Source of the DNA: Patescibacteria group bacterium
Lineage (GTDB): Bacteria; Patescibacteria; ABY1; UBA10025; JAHIVO01
Length of the DNA stretch: 64,000 nt
Direction: 5' to 3'
Assembly (NCBI GenBank): GCA_028718605.1
Contig: JAQULM010000001.1
Coordinates: 408,785 to 472,784, forward strand
Shown here: positions 17,284 through 24,912 of the stretch, one piece after another
Layout: every line of letters starts with the position of its first letter
Position numbering within the stretch: position 1 is the stretch's first letter
Made by a program: the position numbers and the translations under genes
The notes under the pieces: generated by a model
What the model was told of the DNA's origin: nothing
The model's input: the letters and a program-made list of their open reading frames with translations, nothing else
The model's database searches: none

Positions 17284-18342
17284 ATGGCAACGCCAAACCA
17301 ACAAGCCGACATACAACGTGCACGCGAATACAGCACCGCACTTCGAGCTGATAAAGCCAAGCGAGAATCTAGAATTGCTGCACGGCTTGCCGCCACAACC
17401 AATAAAGTTGAGGGGATGAAACAGATTATCGAACAGGAAACAGCGATGCGGGTAATGAATGAGAAAGCAAATGCGGATGATGTCATACGGGGCGCTGGCA
17501 TGATGGAGCGCTTGGATGCTGACAATGCCGGGGAAGGCGGGCAGGCTGGGCAAGCGCAAAGTAAAAAAAATGAGGCAGCGCGCCGAGAAATTGCAGAAGA
17601 ATTTGACCAACCCGGCGACACTGATGCTTTGGCGGAATCAGAAAACAGCGCACAAGGGCAGCATGGCGACCTCAGTAGCTTAAAAAATAAAATGCCCTCA
17701 ATGCCTGTCGGCGATAGCATCCAGGTACCCCGTTCCCCGGGAGAACAAACTGGCGAGGGCGGTGGTGACGAAGAGCAAAGCCCGCCAGATGAAAATCAAG
17801 ACGTGGTCCGCAAAGACCAGGAGTCGGCTACTGCCCGCCAGATGCATCTTAAGCAGACTAAGGCGCTCGCCGACAAACGGGAACAAGCGGTCGCCGACGA
17901 AGAAATCGCAGTAGCCGAGCAGGCAGAGGTTGAAGCCGCCGGTGAAGAAGCGCAAGCAACAGGGAAACCGCTAAAACCGATCCCGACGCTCCCTTTCGCC
18001 ATGATGCTCGCACTCGCAATTATGAAAGATGGCGTAGATTTTTTTGATTGGGGATTTCTCGGCGTTGTGCTCAACCTCATACCGATTATGGGGATAACCA
18101 TTATTGTGTTAATTACTGGCGGCTCACTGTCGAACTTCATCAGCAAGAAAAAATGGCTCTTCGCGTCAGGCGCTGCAGTAGAATTTATCCCTATCATTGG
18201 CTTTATGCCGATCTGGACCATCACGATCATCTGGATGTGGATTGAGGGGAAACGCCAGAAACCTGTTTCCGGACGGGTTGCTGCACGGTATACCCGCCGC
18301 ATTGCGAACAGAGGTAAGTCAGCACTGCGGTTGCTTAAATGA
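17284..18342 (+). CDS. Membrane protein with long charged N-terminal region
   Basis: The 352-residue protein has a highly charged, Ala/Gln/Glu-rich N-terminal 225 residues with helical and partly coiled-coil character (about 30-70 and 175-225) around a Gly/Pro-rich disordered middle. The C-terminal 110 residues hold three to four hydrophobic segments ending in a basic tail. There is no signal peptide, so the long region is probably cytoplasmic. The gene is likely leaderless and ends in a terminator that overlaps its stop codon. It is divergent from the secretion operon and may share its control region. No family is recognised. Confidence 0.7.
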   Translation: MATPNQQADIQRAREYSTALRADKAKRESRIAARLAATTNKVEGMKQIIEQETAMRVMNEKANADDVIRGAGMMERLDADNAGEGGQAGQAQSKKNEAARREIAEEFDQPGDTDALAESENSAQGQHGDLSSLKNKMPSMPVGDSIQVPRSPGEQTGEGGGDEEQSPPDENQDVVRKDQESATARQMHLKQTKALADKREQAVADEEIAVAEQAEVEAAGEEAQATGKPLKPIPTLPFAMMLALAIMKDGVDFFDWGFLGVVLNLIPIMGITIIVLITGGSLSNFISKKKWLFASGAAVEFIPIIGFMPIWTITIIWMWIEGKRQKPVSGRVAARYTRRIANRGKSALRLLK

Positions 18343-18371
18343 TGCGGCAGTCTTCCGCATCCTGTCTATTT
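18341..18371 (+). terminator. Terminator overlapping the stop codon of the preceding gene
   Basis: A perfect 7-bp stem (GATGCGG 18341-18347, CCGCATC 18355-18361) with a 7-nt loop is followed by CTGTCTATTTT. Confidence 0.65.
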
Positions 18372-18393
18372 TAATAAAATGATATGTTCGACA

Positions 18394-18414
18394 AACCGCA
18401 CGGCGCGGTTTTTT
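18394..18414 (+). terminator. Second terminator
   Basis: Stem AACCGC / GCGGTT with loop ACGGC and a run of six T. It lies 30 nt behind the first terminator, before the promoter of the next gene. Confidence 0.7.
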
Positions 18415-18450
18415 GTTCCTTGTGCAGTTGCAGCGACCTACATGCTTTCA

Positions 18451-18479
18451 TTGACAAACACGATTCCCCATGGTACGGT
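18451..18479 (+). promoter_or_regulatory. Promoter for the gene at 18555
   Basis: Perfect TTGACA (18451-18456), 17-nt spacer, and TACGGT (18474-18479). The -10 is imperfect but spacing and position are right, giving a leader of about 70 nt. Confidence 0.5.
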
Positions 18480-18524
18480 GAGATGCTACTTACTTGGTTA
18501 CGAACAAAAAAACGAAACATAGAC

Positions 18525-18548
18525 GTCCACCCTTTGGCGGACAGGAGG
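18525..18548 (+). promoter_or_regulatory. Hairpin directly joined to a Shine-Dalgarno sequence (copy 1)
   Basis: GTCCACC and GGCGGAC form a 7-position stem (one A-C mismatch) with tetraloop CTTT, followed at once by AGGAGG (18543-18548) and the ATG at 18555. The same layout recurs at 19459. It could tune access of the ribosome to the site. Confidence 0.55.
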
Positions 18549-18554
18549 ATTGAA

Positions 18555-19208
18555 ATGAAATCCCTGATGCTTGTTCGGAACTCACTCCCGGACGCAAATG
18601 GGAGTATTCGGCATTGGGCTGGCATCAACCTGGCGTGGGTCGCGGGTACATTCTTCGGCCCGACGCAGAATGTATCGTATGCAGCGGCAAGCGGCGAACG
18701 TTCTGCGGTCGAAACCGCTGAACTGTACCTCGGCGCTGCGGGATTTAACCACGTTCCGATCGTACCGAACGACATGCTCGACTCCCCACGAAGGCTGGTC
18801 CTCCCCGAATTCGCTGAGCAGCTGGCAATGCAGGCGGCACACCGGGGAGTCACGTTCGATGAGATACTGTTTGAACCGGAAACAGGCTTGAATGCGGAGA
18901 TTGCGCGTTACGCCCAGGCTGCGTACTCGTTTCTGGTGGGACACGTGAAGTCAGCGAGCGACAATGAGGCCGTGATTGCCTTTTCCCACGCAATCACGAT
19001 TGAGGCGATCGTCATCACTGCCCTGCGTACCAGTTGCGGAGTACCACTCTCCCGCCCGTATGCGCTCGATGAAATCAAAGGCATGCTCGGGTACGCAGAA
19101 GCCTATACCGTCCTTTTTGCGGGGGACAATAAGCCGACGCGAATTATCCGGCCGAGCACCGCAGAACTGCTCGCATTGCTCCCCCAGCTCGTGAAGAAGC
19201 CCCACTAA
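18555..19208 (+). CDS. Histidine phosphatase-like protein with a lost catalytic His
   Basis: The start at 18555 is chosen because AGGAGG lies 6 nt before it; an in-frame ATG at 18384 lies inside a terminator. The 217-residue product follows the histidine phosphatase (phosphoglycerate mutase-like) plan. An N-terminal strand LMLVRNS stands where the family has VRHG; SGERSAVETA matches the conserved Arg block; VIAFSHAIT is the second His block. The nucleophilic His that is phosphorylated in active enzymes is therefore Asn, so normal catalysis is unlikely. It may bind phospho-ligands or act as a regulator. It is a monocistronic unit between two terminators. Confidence 0.65.
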   Translation: MKSLMLVRNSLPDANGSIRHWAGINLAWVAGTFFGPTQNVSYAAASGERSAVETAELYLGAAGFNHVPIVPNDMLDSPRRLVLPEFAEQLAMQAAHRGVTFDEILFEPETGLNAEIARYAQAAYSFLVGHVKSASDNEAVIAFSHAITIEAIVITALRTSCGVPLSRPYALDEIKGMLGYAEAYTVLFAGDNKPTRIIRPSTAELLALLPQLVKKPH

Positions 19209-19236
19209 CACGGCTCTTCCCCTGCTCCAAAACGAG

Positions 19237-19268
19237 GCCCGGTCGCTCTCTCATACGACCGGGCTCTC
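19237..19268 (+). terminator. Terminator after the gene at 18555
   Basis: A perfect 9-bp stem GCCCGGTCG / CGACCGGGC with an 10-nt loop, followed by a T-rich stretch (TCTCATTATTTATT). Confidence 0.75.
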
Positions 19269-19293
19269 ATTATTTATTCTGGCACAGCAACTC

Positions 19294-19322
19294 TTGACAA
19301 ATCCACAACGCCATGCTATTAT
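19294..19322 (+). promoter_or_regulatory. Strong promoter for the gene at 19488
   Basis: TTGACA (19294-19299), 17-nt spacer, TATTAT (19317-19322) preceded by TGC (extended -10). The leader would be about 160 nt, long enough for structured regulation. Confidence 0.75.
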
Positions 19323-19458
19323 GCTCTGTTAAATAACAACCAAATAGCTGAGGAGAGAATACGAATGTACACTGTTTCGTAGTGAGTACGATATCCTCAA
19401 TGCCAAGCAGTGTGTTTTTGTAAGTAATTGACAATCTATCTACTGAAACCACACAACC

Positions 19459-19482
19459 GTCCGCCCCATGGTGGACAGGAGG
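19459..19482 (+). promoter_or_regulatory. Hairpin directly joined to a Shine-Dalgarno sequence (copy 2)
   Basis: GTCCGCC and GGTGGAC form a 7-bp stem (one G-T pair) with tetraloop CCAT, followed at once by AGGAGG (19477-19482). Stem length, loop length and junction are the same as at 18525, although the coding sequences differ. Confidence 0.55.
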
Positions 19483-19487
19483 AATTG

Positions 19488-20162
19488 ATGCAATTTCTAG
19501 GAATCTGTGAAACCGCAAAACAAGTGGGGGAGTTCGTCCCGGAAACCGCGACGAACGTAAATGCCCTCACCCGGCACAGCAAATCAGTCCAGGAAGGACC
19601 GAACCGCTCCAGAACGCTCATTCCCTTGGGAATTGAGTTGTGCGCCGCCGTACGTCCTCAATACGGACACCTCGGGCTGCTCAAGGTCCTGACGACCCGA
19701 TTCGGCAACCCGCTGATCAGACATAGCGAGATGATCCGGGCCGCGCTGACCGGCTGGGAGATTCTGCATCCAACGCAATTCACGGCCGATAGCCGTATCA
19801 CACTCGCCGTAAGCCTGAAGAAAATTAAGGGCGGTGCATGGTACGACGAGATGAAGAAGGCCGGCAGGTCGATCGGCGAAATGTTGACCACGGTCCACCA
19901 TGAACTGACTATGCTGGACAGCCAGCCGTACGATCAACGCATGTCCGAGATGTATGACTTCTTCACGGAAGTCGGCACCGACTGCAAATTCAGGTGGGGC
20001 TTTGGACACGAACCGGAACCTACGCTCTGCGTTCTGAAGCACAATCTCATCCCGGAGGAACACGTCGGTCTGCTCGAATGCCAGTCGTACATCGTATTCA
20101 CCGATGATCAGCGGAACATCGTCGGGGTCATCAAGTTCTGCCCACCGGCTACCATCAAGTAG
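19488..20162 (+). CDS. Divergent histidine phosphatase-like protein
   Basis: The ATG at 19488 has AGGAGG 5 nt upstream; the frame continues to 19428 without a ribosome site there. The 224-residue product keeps the family order: ALTRHSKS (the RHG-like block, with the nucleophile His present), LIPLGIEL (like the usual LTxLGxxQA), LIRHSEMIRAALTG (the conserved Arg block), and FGHEPEP where the second catalytic His is expected. The spacing is looser than in typical family members, so activity is plausible but not certain. It shares its leader hairpin with the gene at 18555 and is followed by its own terminator. Confidence 0.6.
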   Translation: MQFLGICETAKQVGEFVPETATNVNALTRHSKSVQEGPNRSRTLIPLGIELCAAVRPQYGHLGLLKVLTTRFGNPLIRHSEMIRAALTGWEILHPTQFTADSRITLAVSLKKIKGGAWYDEMKKAGRSIGEMLTTVHHELTMLDSQPYDQRMSEMYDFFTEVGTDCKFRWGFGHEPEPTLCVLKHNLIPEEHVGLLECQSYIVFTDDQRNIVGVIKFCPPATIK

Positions 20163-20208
20163 CCAGTGCTGAAAAGGATCCTGACCGATTCTAATCAGCC
20201 AAAATGAG

Positions 20209-20244
20209 ACCATCCAACGTCTTCGTACGGAGGGTGGTTTTTTT
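20209..20244 (+). terminator. Terminator after the gene at 19488
   Basis: ACCATCC / GGGTGGT (one G-T pair) around an inner CGT-CTTC-GTACG stem, followed by seven T. Confidence 0.7.
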
Positions 20245-20291
20245 ATCGCACAAACAGTATACTGAAATAACTACTTACTAACAATACTTCT

Positions 20292-21203
20292 ATGGGAGAA
20301 ATGCACAATTTCGAAATATCATCCCAGTTTGAACATCGGGAAGGAGAAAAAGAACGGCCCAATCTGACCGTGTACCTCATGCGGCACGGCGAAACTGAAA
20401 CCGACAAATCGAAACCGAACCGCGGTCTTACCGAGCATGGCCAGGAACAGGTAAGAGAAAACTTCAATGGCATCATCGACCAACTGATACAAGAAGAAGT
20501 GCCAGAATTTCGGGACTTCGACGATCCGGAAAAACGTAAAGCTGCTGCCGTACAAGCGTTCTCGAAAGTTGAAATGCACCTCGCGGAATCCGGCACTGAC
20601 CGCACCCAAGAGCAGGTTTGGCTTGAACGCGGAATCCTCATTGACATGGGCGTGCCTCCCGAGGACCTGCATTTGCCGAAGTCAACCTACGAATGGGCAG
20701 TAAAGAACGGGAAGATCGAAGCGATGCCCGAAGACGGCGGTCCAGGGGTCAAGCGCCGGCTTGCTGGCGTTGGCGGTATGGATAGTGCCAAAGAGTTCAG
20801 GAAAAAAATCAGCAACCCTGAATACCAGGCGCAGATCGGCGCGACGGACGAAATTATCGCGTGGGCAAAAACGCCGGATGATGAAATCCCGGAAGGCGTT
20901 GAGACGAGGAACCAAATGGAAGCCCGCCTGCAAAGCGACCTCGGCAAAGTAGAGCACGTTGCCAGTAAACGCCTCAACGGCCGCCCGAAACGGACTGTGT
21001 ATGTTGCGAATAGCCATGCCTCAATACTCACGCTTGCCGCTTCCTCAGAGTTAAACGCGCCGATTGAACAGGTCGGAGAAATTGAAAACGGGGAAGGCCT
21101 CCGCCTCGACTTCTACGGCGAGGGTAAAGCGCACACCGCACAGCCATTTGGAAAAAATACGGAAGCGAAATTTCAGCGACTCAGGGAACAGCCGTCGGCT
21201 TAA
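20292..21203 (+). CDS. Histidine phosphatase family protein
   Basis: A 303-residue soluble protein with the signature YLMRHGETE near residue 33 (RHG with the phosphorylated His), the GLTEHGQEQ block about 20 residues later, and VYVANSHASI near residue 240 as the second catalytic His. Compared with simple phosphoglycerate-mutase-like phosphatases it has a long acidic helical insertion between these blocks. Such enzymes remove phosphate from small molecules or proteins. The gene converges with the swivel-protein operon and shares its terminator. A weak promoter (TATACT at 20258-20263) lies upstream. The paralogue at 31927 sits within the swivel cluster, which suggests a shared substrate class. 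Confidence 0.8.
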   Translation: MGEMHNFEISSQFEHREGEKERPNLTVYLMRHGETETDKSKPNRGLTEHGQEQVRENFNGIIDQLIQEEVPEFRDFDDPEKRKAAAVQAFSKVEMHLAESGTDRTQEQVWLERGILIDMGVPPEDLHLPKSTYEWAVKNGKIEAMPEDGGPGVKRRLAGVGGMDSAKEFRKKISNPEYQAQIGATDEIIAWAKTPDDEIPEGVETRNQMEARLQSDLGKVEHVASKRLNGRPKRTVYVANSHASILTLAASSELNAPIEQVGEIENGEGLRLDFYGEGKAHTAQPFGKNTEAKFQRLREQPSA

Positions 21204-21218
21204 TAAACTGCCATAACA

Positions 21219-21246
21219 AAACCGCCTTACACCAAGGCGGTTTTTT
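21219..21246. terminator. Bidirectional terminator between convergent genes
   Basis: ACCGCCTT / AAGGCGGT stem with loop ACACC, A-run on one side and TTTTTT on the other, 16 nt past the plus-strand stop and 20 nt from the minus-strand stop. Confidence 0.85.
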
Positions 21247-21265
21247 ATTATACAAAAAGAAGACC

Positions 21266-22786
21266 CTATTTTCTTATTCGCACCACTCCCTCGTTCCCAT
21301 CAACCTCAACAATCTGCCCGTCTTTCAGAATTTTTGTTGCCATGCGCAAGCCGATAATGCCCGGGATGCCGGCTTCACGTGCTAATGTTGCCGGGTGCGA
21401 GGTAATGCCCGGCCCGCCGTCGCAAATCAAACCTGAAGCGATTGACAGGACGTGGGTAAACACCGGCGTTGCCTGGATTGTCGCGATGATGTCTCCCTTC
21501 TTTACCTTATGGAACGCGTCCGGATTAATCACAATCTTGACCGGCCCGCGCGCGGTGCCGGGAGAAACAGGCGTACCGTACAGTGCCTTTACTTTTCTAT
21601 CAATTTTAACAAAAAAATCAAAATACTGCTGTGCCTGTTTTCCCATTAACACGGCTGTCTTCCTGCGGAAGTTATGGAACACGACCAAGCGGATGCGCTC
21701 GTTTACGATTGAACTCATGTCGATGCCGTGCACGAGCATCGGCCGCACTTCCTGCGTAAGCAAATGCCTCGCCTGGCGAATCGATAGCACACCCCGTTTG
21801 GCAATCTCGATGAGGATCGGGTCGTATAAATGGAGCGTCTGGGACACGATCCACTTCCGCAGCTCCTTGTAGTAAATTGCCTCGCGCATTGTTTTGAACA
21901 GCCGCTGGTGCTTCGTGTCAATCTTCAGCGTTCGGTAAATCGCACGGACATCCCGCTCTAGTTGCTGTTCGTCGCGGATCATTTTTTTGAGCGCTGCATG
22001 TGGGTCACTGGCGAGAAGTTTTTTAAACCGTACAATGAAATCTTCCTGGGATAAAATCGGGTCATCGTAGTCGCGCGTAATCCAGAAAAACCTGCGTACG
22101 TGCTTCATAAAAAGCGCTCGCAGGGCTGTGTCTGCCCGAATTGACTTAAGGACATTTCCGGCGTGGCGCTGCTTGAAAATTGCCCTCCAGCGGGAATTCT
22201 GTGCAATGCGCTGGCACACGGCGAGTGCTGCTTTACGCTCCTGCCAGTTAATCATCGCGCGCTGTTCGGTGATCAGCCGGTCAATCGCCTTGCCGGCGCG
22301 GATCGGGTCTGGCTCACGGGATGCAATATACTCCCGTAAGTATTGAAAAAAGTAGTTTTCCATCGCCAACACGGGGAAATAGTGGGAATACACCTGCCGG
22401 TACCGCTTATCGTACTCCTCGTGCAGCGCCGCCAGCTTCGCATTGTGCATCGTCTTCAACGCTGCCGGCTTATTGTTTGCGCGCAGGAAGCGGTAGAACG
22501 AACGGCCAAAGGCCTTTTGCTTTTTCGCGAGTTTCATGAACAGCGCCGGGTCGGCGAGAACGCGCTTCATTACTCCCATACCCACGCGTTCATGGTCGTC
22601 CTTGTCAAAAAAAGCGTAAAAAACGTTCTCGGTAAAGAACACGATGCTCTGCTGATACGCATACCCGATCACCTGTTTCATTTCATTGCACACTGTCTCC
22701 ATGGAGATATAGTTCGGAAACGGACTGACCCGCTGGCGCTGGGACAGCTGGAACCAGTGCAGTTTTTTATTTAACCGTATGTTCAT
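21266..22786 (-). CDS. Split dikinase paralogue A: substrate-like domain plus phosphohistidine swivel domain
   Basis: The 506-residue protein has a helical N-terminal part of about 400 residues and a C-terminal swivel (PEP-utiliser mobile) domain opening with GTPVSPGTARG. The catalytic block is GITSHPATLARE, with the His retained but Pro in place of the usual Ala after it, which makes this copy the most divergent of the six. Just before the swivel domain lies the block LSIRQARHLLTQEV, shared in pattern by all copies and typical of RPH-like substrate domains. The protein ends after the swivel domain, without a TIM barrel. It overlaps the HAD gene upstream by 4 nt (ATGA) and is last in the operon. 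Confidence 0.82.
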   Translation of the reverse strand: MNIRLNKKLHWFQLSQRQRVSPFPNYISMETVCNEMKQVIGYAYQQSIVFFTENVFYAFFDKDDHERVGMGVMKRVLADPALFMKLAKKQKAFGRSFYRFLRANNKPAALKTMHNAKLAALHEEYDKRYRQVYSHYFPVLAMENYFFQYLREYIASREPDPIRAGKAIDRLITEQRAMINWQERKAALAVCQRIAQNSRWRAIFKQRHAGNVLKSIRADTALRALFMKHVRRFFWITRDYDDPILSQEDFIVRFKKLLASDPHAALKKMIRDEQQLERDVRAIYRTLKIDTKHQRLFKTMREAIYYKELRKWIVSQTLHLYDPILIEIAKRGVLSIRQARHLLTQEVRPMLVHGIDMSSIVNERIRLVVFHNFRRKTAVLMGKQAQQYFDFFVKIDRKVKALYGTPVSPGTARGPVKIVINPDAFHKVKKGDIIATIQATPVFTHVLSIASGLICDGGPGITSHPATLAREAGIPGIIGLRMATKILKDGQIVEVDGNEGVVRIRK

Positions 22787-23388
22787 AATGCTCTCGTAAT
22801 GGCACGCCGCATCTGTTTGAAGTTTTTATATAAAATCGTGTTTACGCCCATTTTGGAGGGTTCAACCAGGTTTGCCGCTTGATCATCGATGTAAACTATC
22901 TCAGATGGCTTTACCCGAAAACGGCGACAAATGTACGCGACGGTCTTCTTGCTCGCCTTGGGAAGGTTCAGCGACTGCGTATTGATACTGTCGTCAAAAT
23001 ACTTCTTGAAACCGAGCGCTTTATCAAAATACGCAAACCACGCCACCAGGTTCTTGCTCAGGATAATGCACGTGTACCCGCGATGGCGCAAGCGAGTGAC
23101 GTACTGCACGACTGATCTACGAAGTTCCGTATGCCGCAAGTGCCATGCCCTCATCGCGCGCCAGTCCTGGCGCCACCCGAGTTCTCGAATTGGGCGAATC
23201 CAACCCTGGCGTTCGGTGATCTTATTTTCGGCAATTAAGTTGAAATACTTCGTATATAAAACGTTAAAAACCGCTTGCCATGGGGTTCCGTGGATTTTCG
23301 CGAAATGCCGGCTTGTTTTTTTATGGTCACCGATCACGGTAACGCCGTTGAAGTCAAAAATGATTAATTGTACGTGTTTCTTGTTCAT
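22783..23388 (-). CDS. HAD-superfamily protein with altered nucleophile motif (copy 1)
   Basis: The 201-residue protein has a Rossmann-like HAD core: motif I FDFNGV with nucleophile Asp11, motif II LSKN, a helical cap of about 90 residues and motif IV YIDDQ. In ordinary phosphatases motif I is DxD; the second Asp, the acid/base, is Asn here. HADs with other residues at that place often act on non-ester bonds or work differently, so simple phosphatase activity is uncertain. Start and stop overlap both neighbours by 4 nt (ATGA), so it is translationally coupled to two swivel-domain genes. Removal or transfer of phosphate on the product of those proteins is an inference. Confidence 0.78.
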   Translation of the reverse strand: MNKKHVQLIIFDFNGVTVIGDHKKTSRHFAKIHGTPWQAVFNVLYTKYFNLIAENKITERQGWIRPIRELGWRQDWRAMRAWHLRHTELRRSVVQYVTRLRHRGYTCIILSKNLVAWFAYFDKALGFKKYFDDSINTQSLNLPKASKKTVAYICRRFRVKPSEIVYIDDQAANLVEPSKMGVNTILYKNFKQMRRAITRAL

Positions 23389-24908
23389 AATTTTTTCATT
23401 ATCCCCCTCGTCGCGTCCACTGCAACGCGACAGCCTGTTTTAAGAATGGTGACGGCTCTGGGCACCCCGACAATACACGGAACATTGAGCTCCCGCGATA
23501 CGATTGCCGCATGGCACGTGAGGCCGCCCTCCTCGGTGATAATCGCCGCAGCCTGGCGCATCGCGGGCAACAGCGTCGGATTGGTCGCATACGAAACGAG
23601 GATTTCGCCGCGCTTGAAATCCTGCGCATCAGCAAGGCTGTTGACGGTACGTGCGGCTCCCCGCGCTGTCCCATTGCATGCAGGCGTCCCCGTGAGCTTC
23701 GAACGGTTCCGGCAGGGAGGCATCTGTATATTATCACGGATAAATTTTTCAGCAGCGTTGCCGCTCACAATCCACCACGCACCCCGCTGGTACCTGCATA
23801 TGAACAGCTGGCGGCGTCCGTTGATTTCCTTGAGATCGGGCGCGCCCGTCTTGAGCGCTTGTGCAACCTCCTCGTGGGTCATGTACCGCACCTGGTCAAC
23901 GCTCATATGGAGCCGCCCCGCAATTTCGCGGAACAGCTTATGCATATGCCAACACGACTTGAACTGGTGCGCCTTGCGGAACGGCTGGAACCAGTATGCA
24001 AACTGGGCGATAGCGGCAAACCGGCGCTCCTGCGGGGAAAAATGTAGGTCTTTCATAATCCGCTGTTGCGTTCGGGCGAGCACCGCGGGTTCCGCTTTTT
24101 TCGTTTCATATTCCGCGCGGACATTCCCGCGGCGCAGAATATCCTGCACGAACATGATGAAATCCGCAATGTCCATCACCGGCCCTTCCCAATTGTGGAA
24201 CAGCCAATGGTATGCGCGCTGTTGGCGCCGTAGCTCGCGGTACATGCGCGGATACTGCTTGCTGATTATCTCCTGAACGGCTGGGGCTGCAGTGGCCCTG
24301 AACACGCGGCTGAGCTTGGGCTGTTTGCTGACTGCATAACTTAATTTCAGGATATCGAGCGTCTGGCGGTAAAAGATCGTTGGCTTGGCCGGGACGGATA
24401 GGGCATGGAAGTATTCCGCCGCTTTTTTTGGCGCACGGCGCTTCAGTATCTCCTTGATCGCGCCACTGAAATACGCTCGCTCGCCGAACTCAAAATTAAA
24501 AACGATATTCCCGTACGCGTAGCACGGCTCATCGAGCACGACGAAACGGCTGTAGAGCTTCGCGAGCTGTGCGTTGGCCATGGCACCGAGATCCTGCTTC
24601 CATATACGCTGGTAGGTAAATACATTCAACCGCCTGAGTGACGCCAGCGCGTTCAATTTCGTTTTTTCGACAAACCCCGGCTGGCGGACGGCCAATTGCT
24701 GGCAATGGTCTTGGAACCGATGCCAATCCGCGGGCGCCATAAAGTATTCCTGCACCTTTTCCCGGTTCACCATGCCGATTGGCGCGACCATGCCGACGTA
24801 CTTCTGGTAATTCTTGCTCCAGAGCCGCACGAGGATGAACTGGGGAAACACGCTGGTCTGCATGTCCCGCGCAATATACTCAAATTTCTTTCGTGTATGG
24901 TTTGGCAT
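23385..24908 (-). CDS. Split dikinase paralogue B: substrate-like domain plus phosphohistidine swivel domain
   Basis: The start at 24908 is preferred over an ATG at 24968 because it lies 4 nt after the stop of the upstream gene and avoids a 56-nt overlap. The 507-residue product has a basic helical N-terminal domain with the shared RQQRAYHWLF block and the pre-swivel block MSVDQVRYMTHEEV, then the swivel domain starting GTPACNGTARG. The active-site block is GGLTCHAAIVSREL, with Cys before the His as in several known dikinases. The fold order and length match residues beyond the ATP-binding domain of rifampicin phosphotransferase, but sequence in the substrate part is too divergent to predict a substrate. 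Confidence 0.82.
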   Translation of the reverse strand: MPNHTRKKFEYIARDMQTSVFPQFILVRLWSKNYQKYVGMVAPIGMVNREKVQEYFMAPADWHRFQDHCQQLAVRQPGFVEKTKLNALASLRRLNVFTYQRIWKQDLGAMANAQLAKLYSRFVVLDEPCYAYGNIVFNFEFGERAYFSGAIKEILKRRAPKKAAEYFHALSVPAKPTIFYRQTLDILKLSYAVSKQPKLSRVFRATAAPAVQEIISKQYPRMYRELRRQQRAYHWLFHNWEGPVMDIADFIMFVQDILRRGNVRAEYETKKAEPAVLARTQQRIMKDLHFSPQERRFAAIAQFAYWFQPFRKAHQFKSCWHMHKLFREIAGRLHMSVDQVRYMTHEEVAQALKTGAPDLKEINGRRQLFICRYQRGAWWIVSGNAAEKFIRDNIQMPPCRNRSKLTGTPACNGTARGAARTVNSLADAQDFKRGEILVSYATNPTLLPAMRQAAAIITEEGGLTCHAAIVSRELNVPCIVGVPRAVTILKTGCRVAVDATRGIMKKL

Positions 24909-24912
24909 ACCG

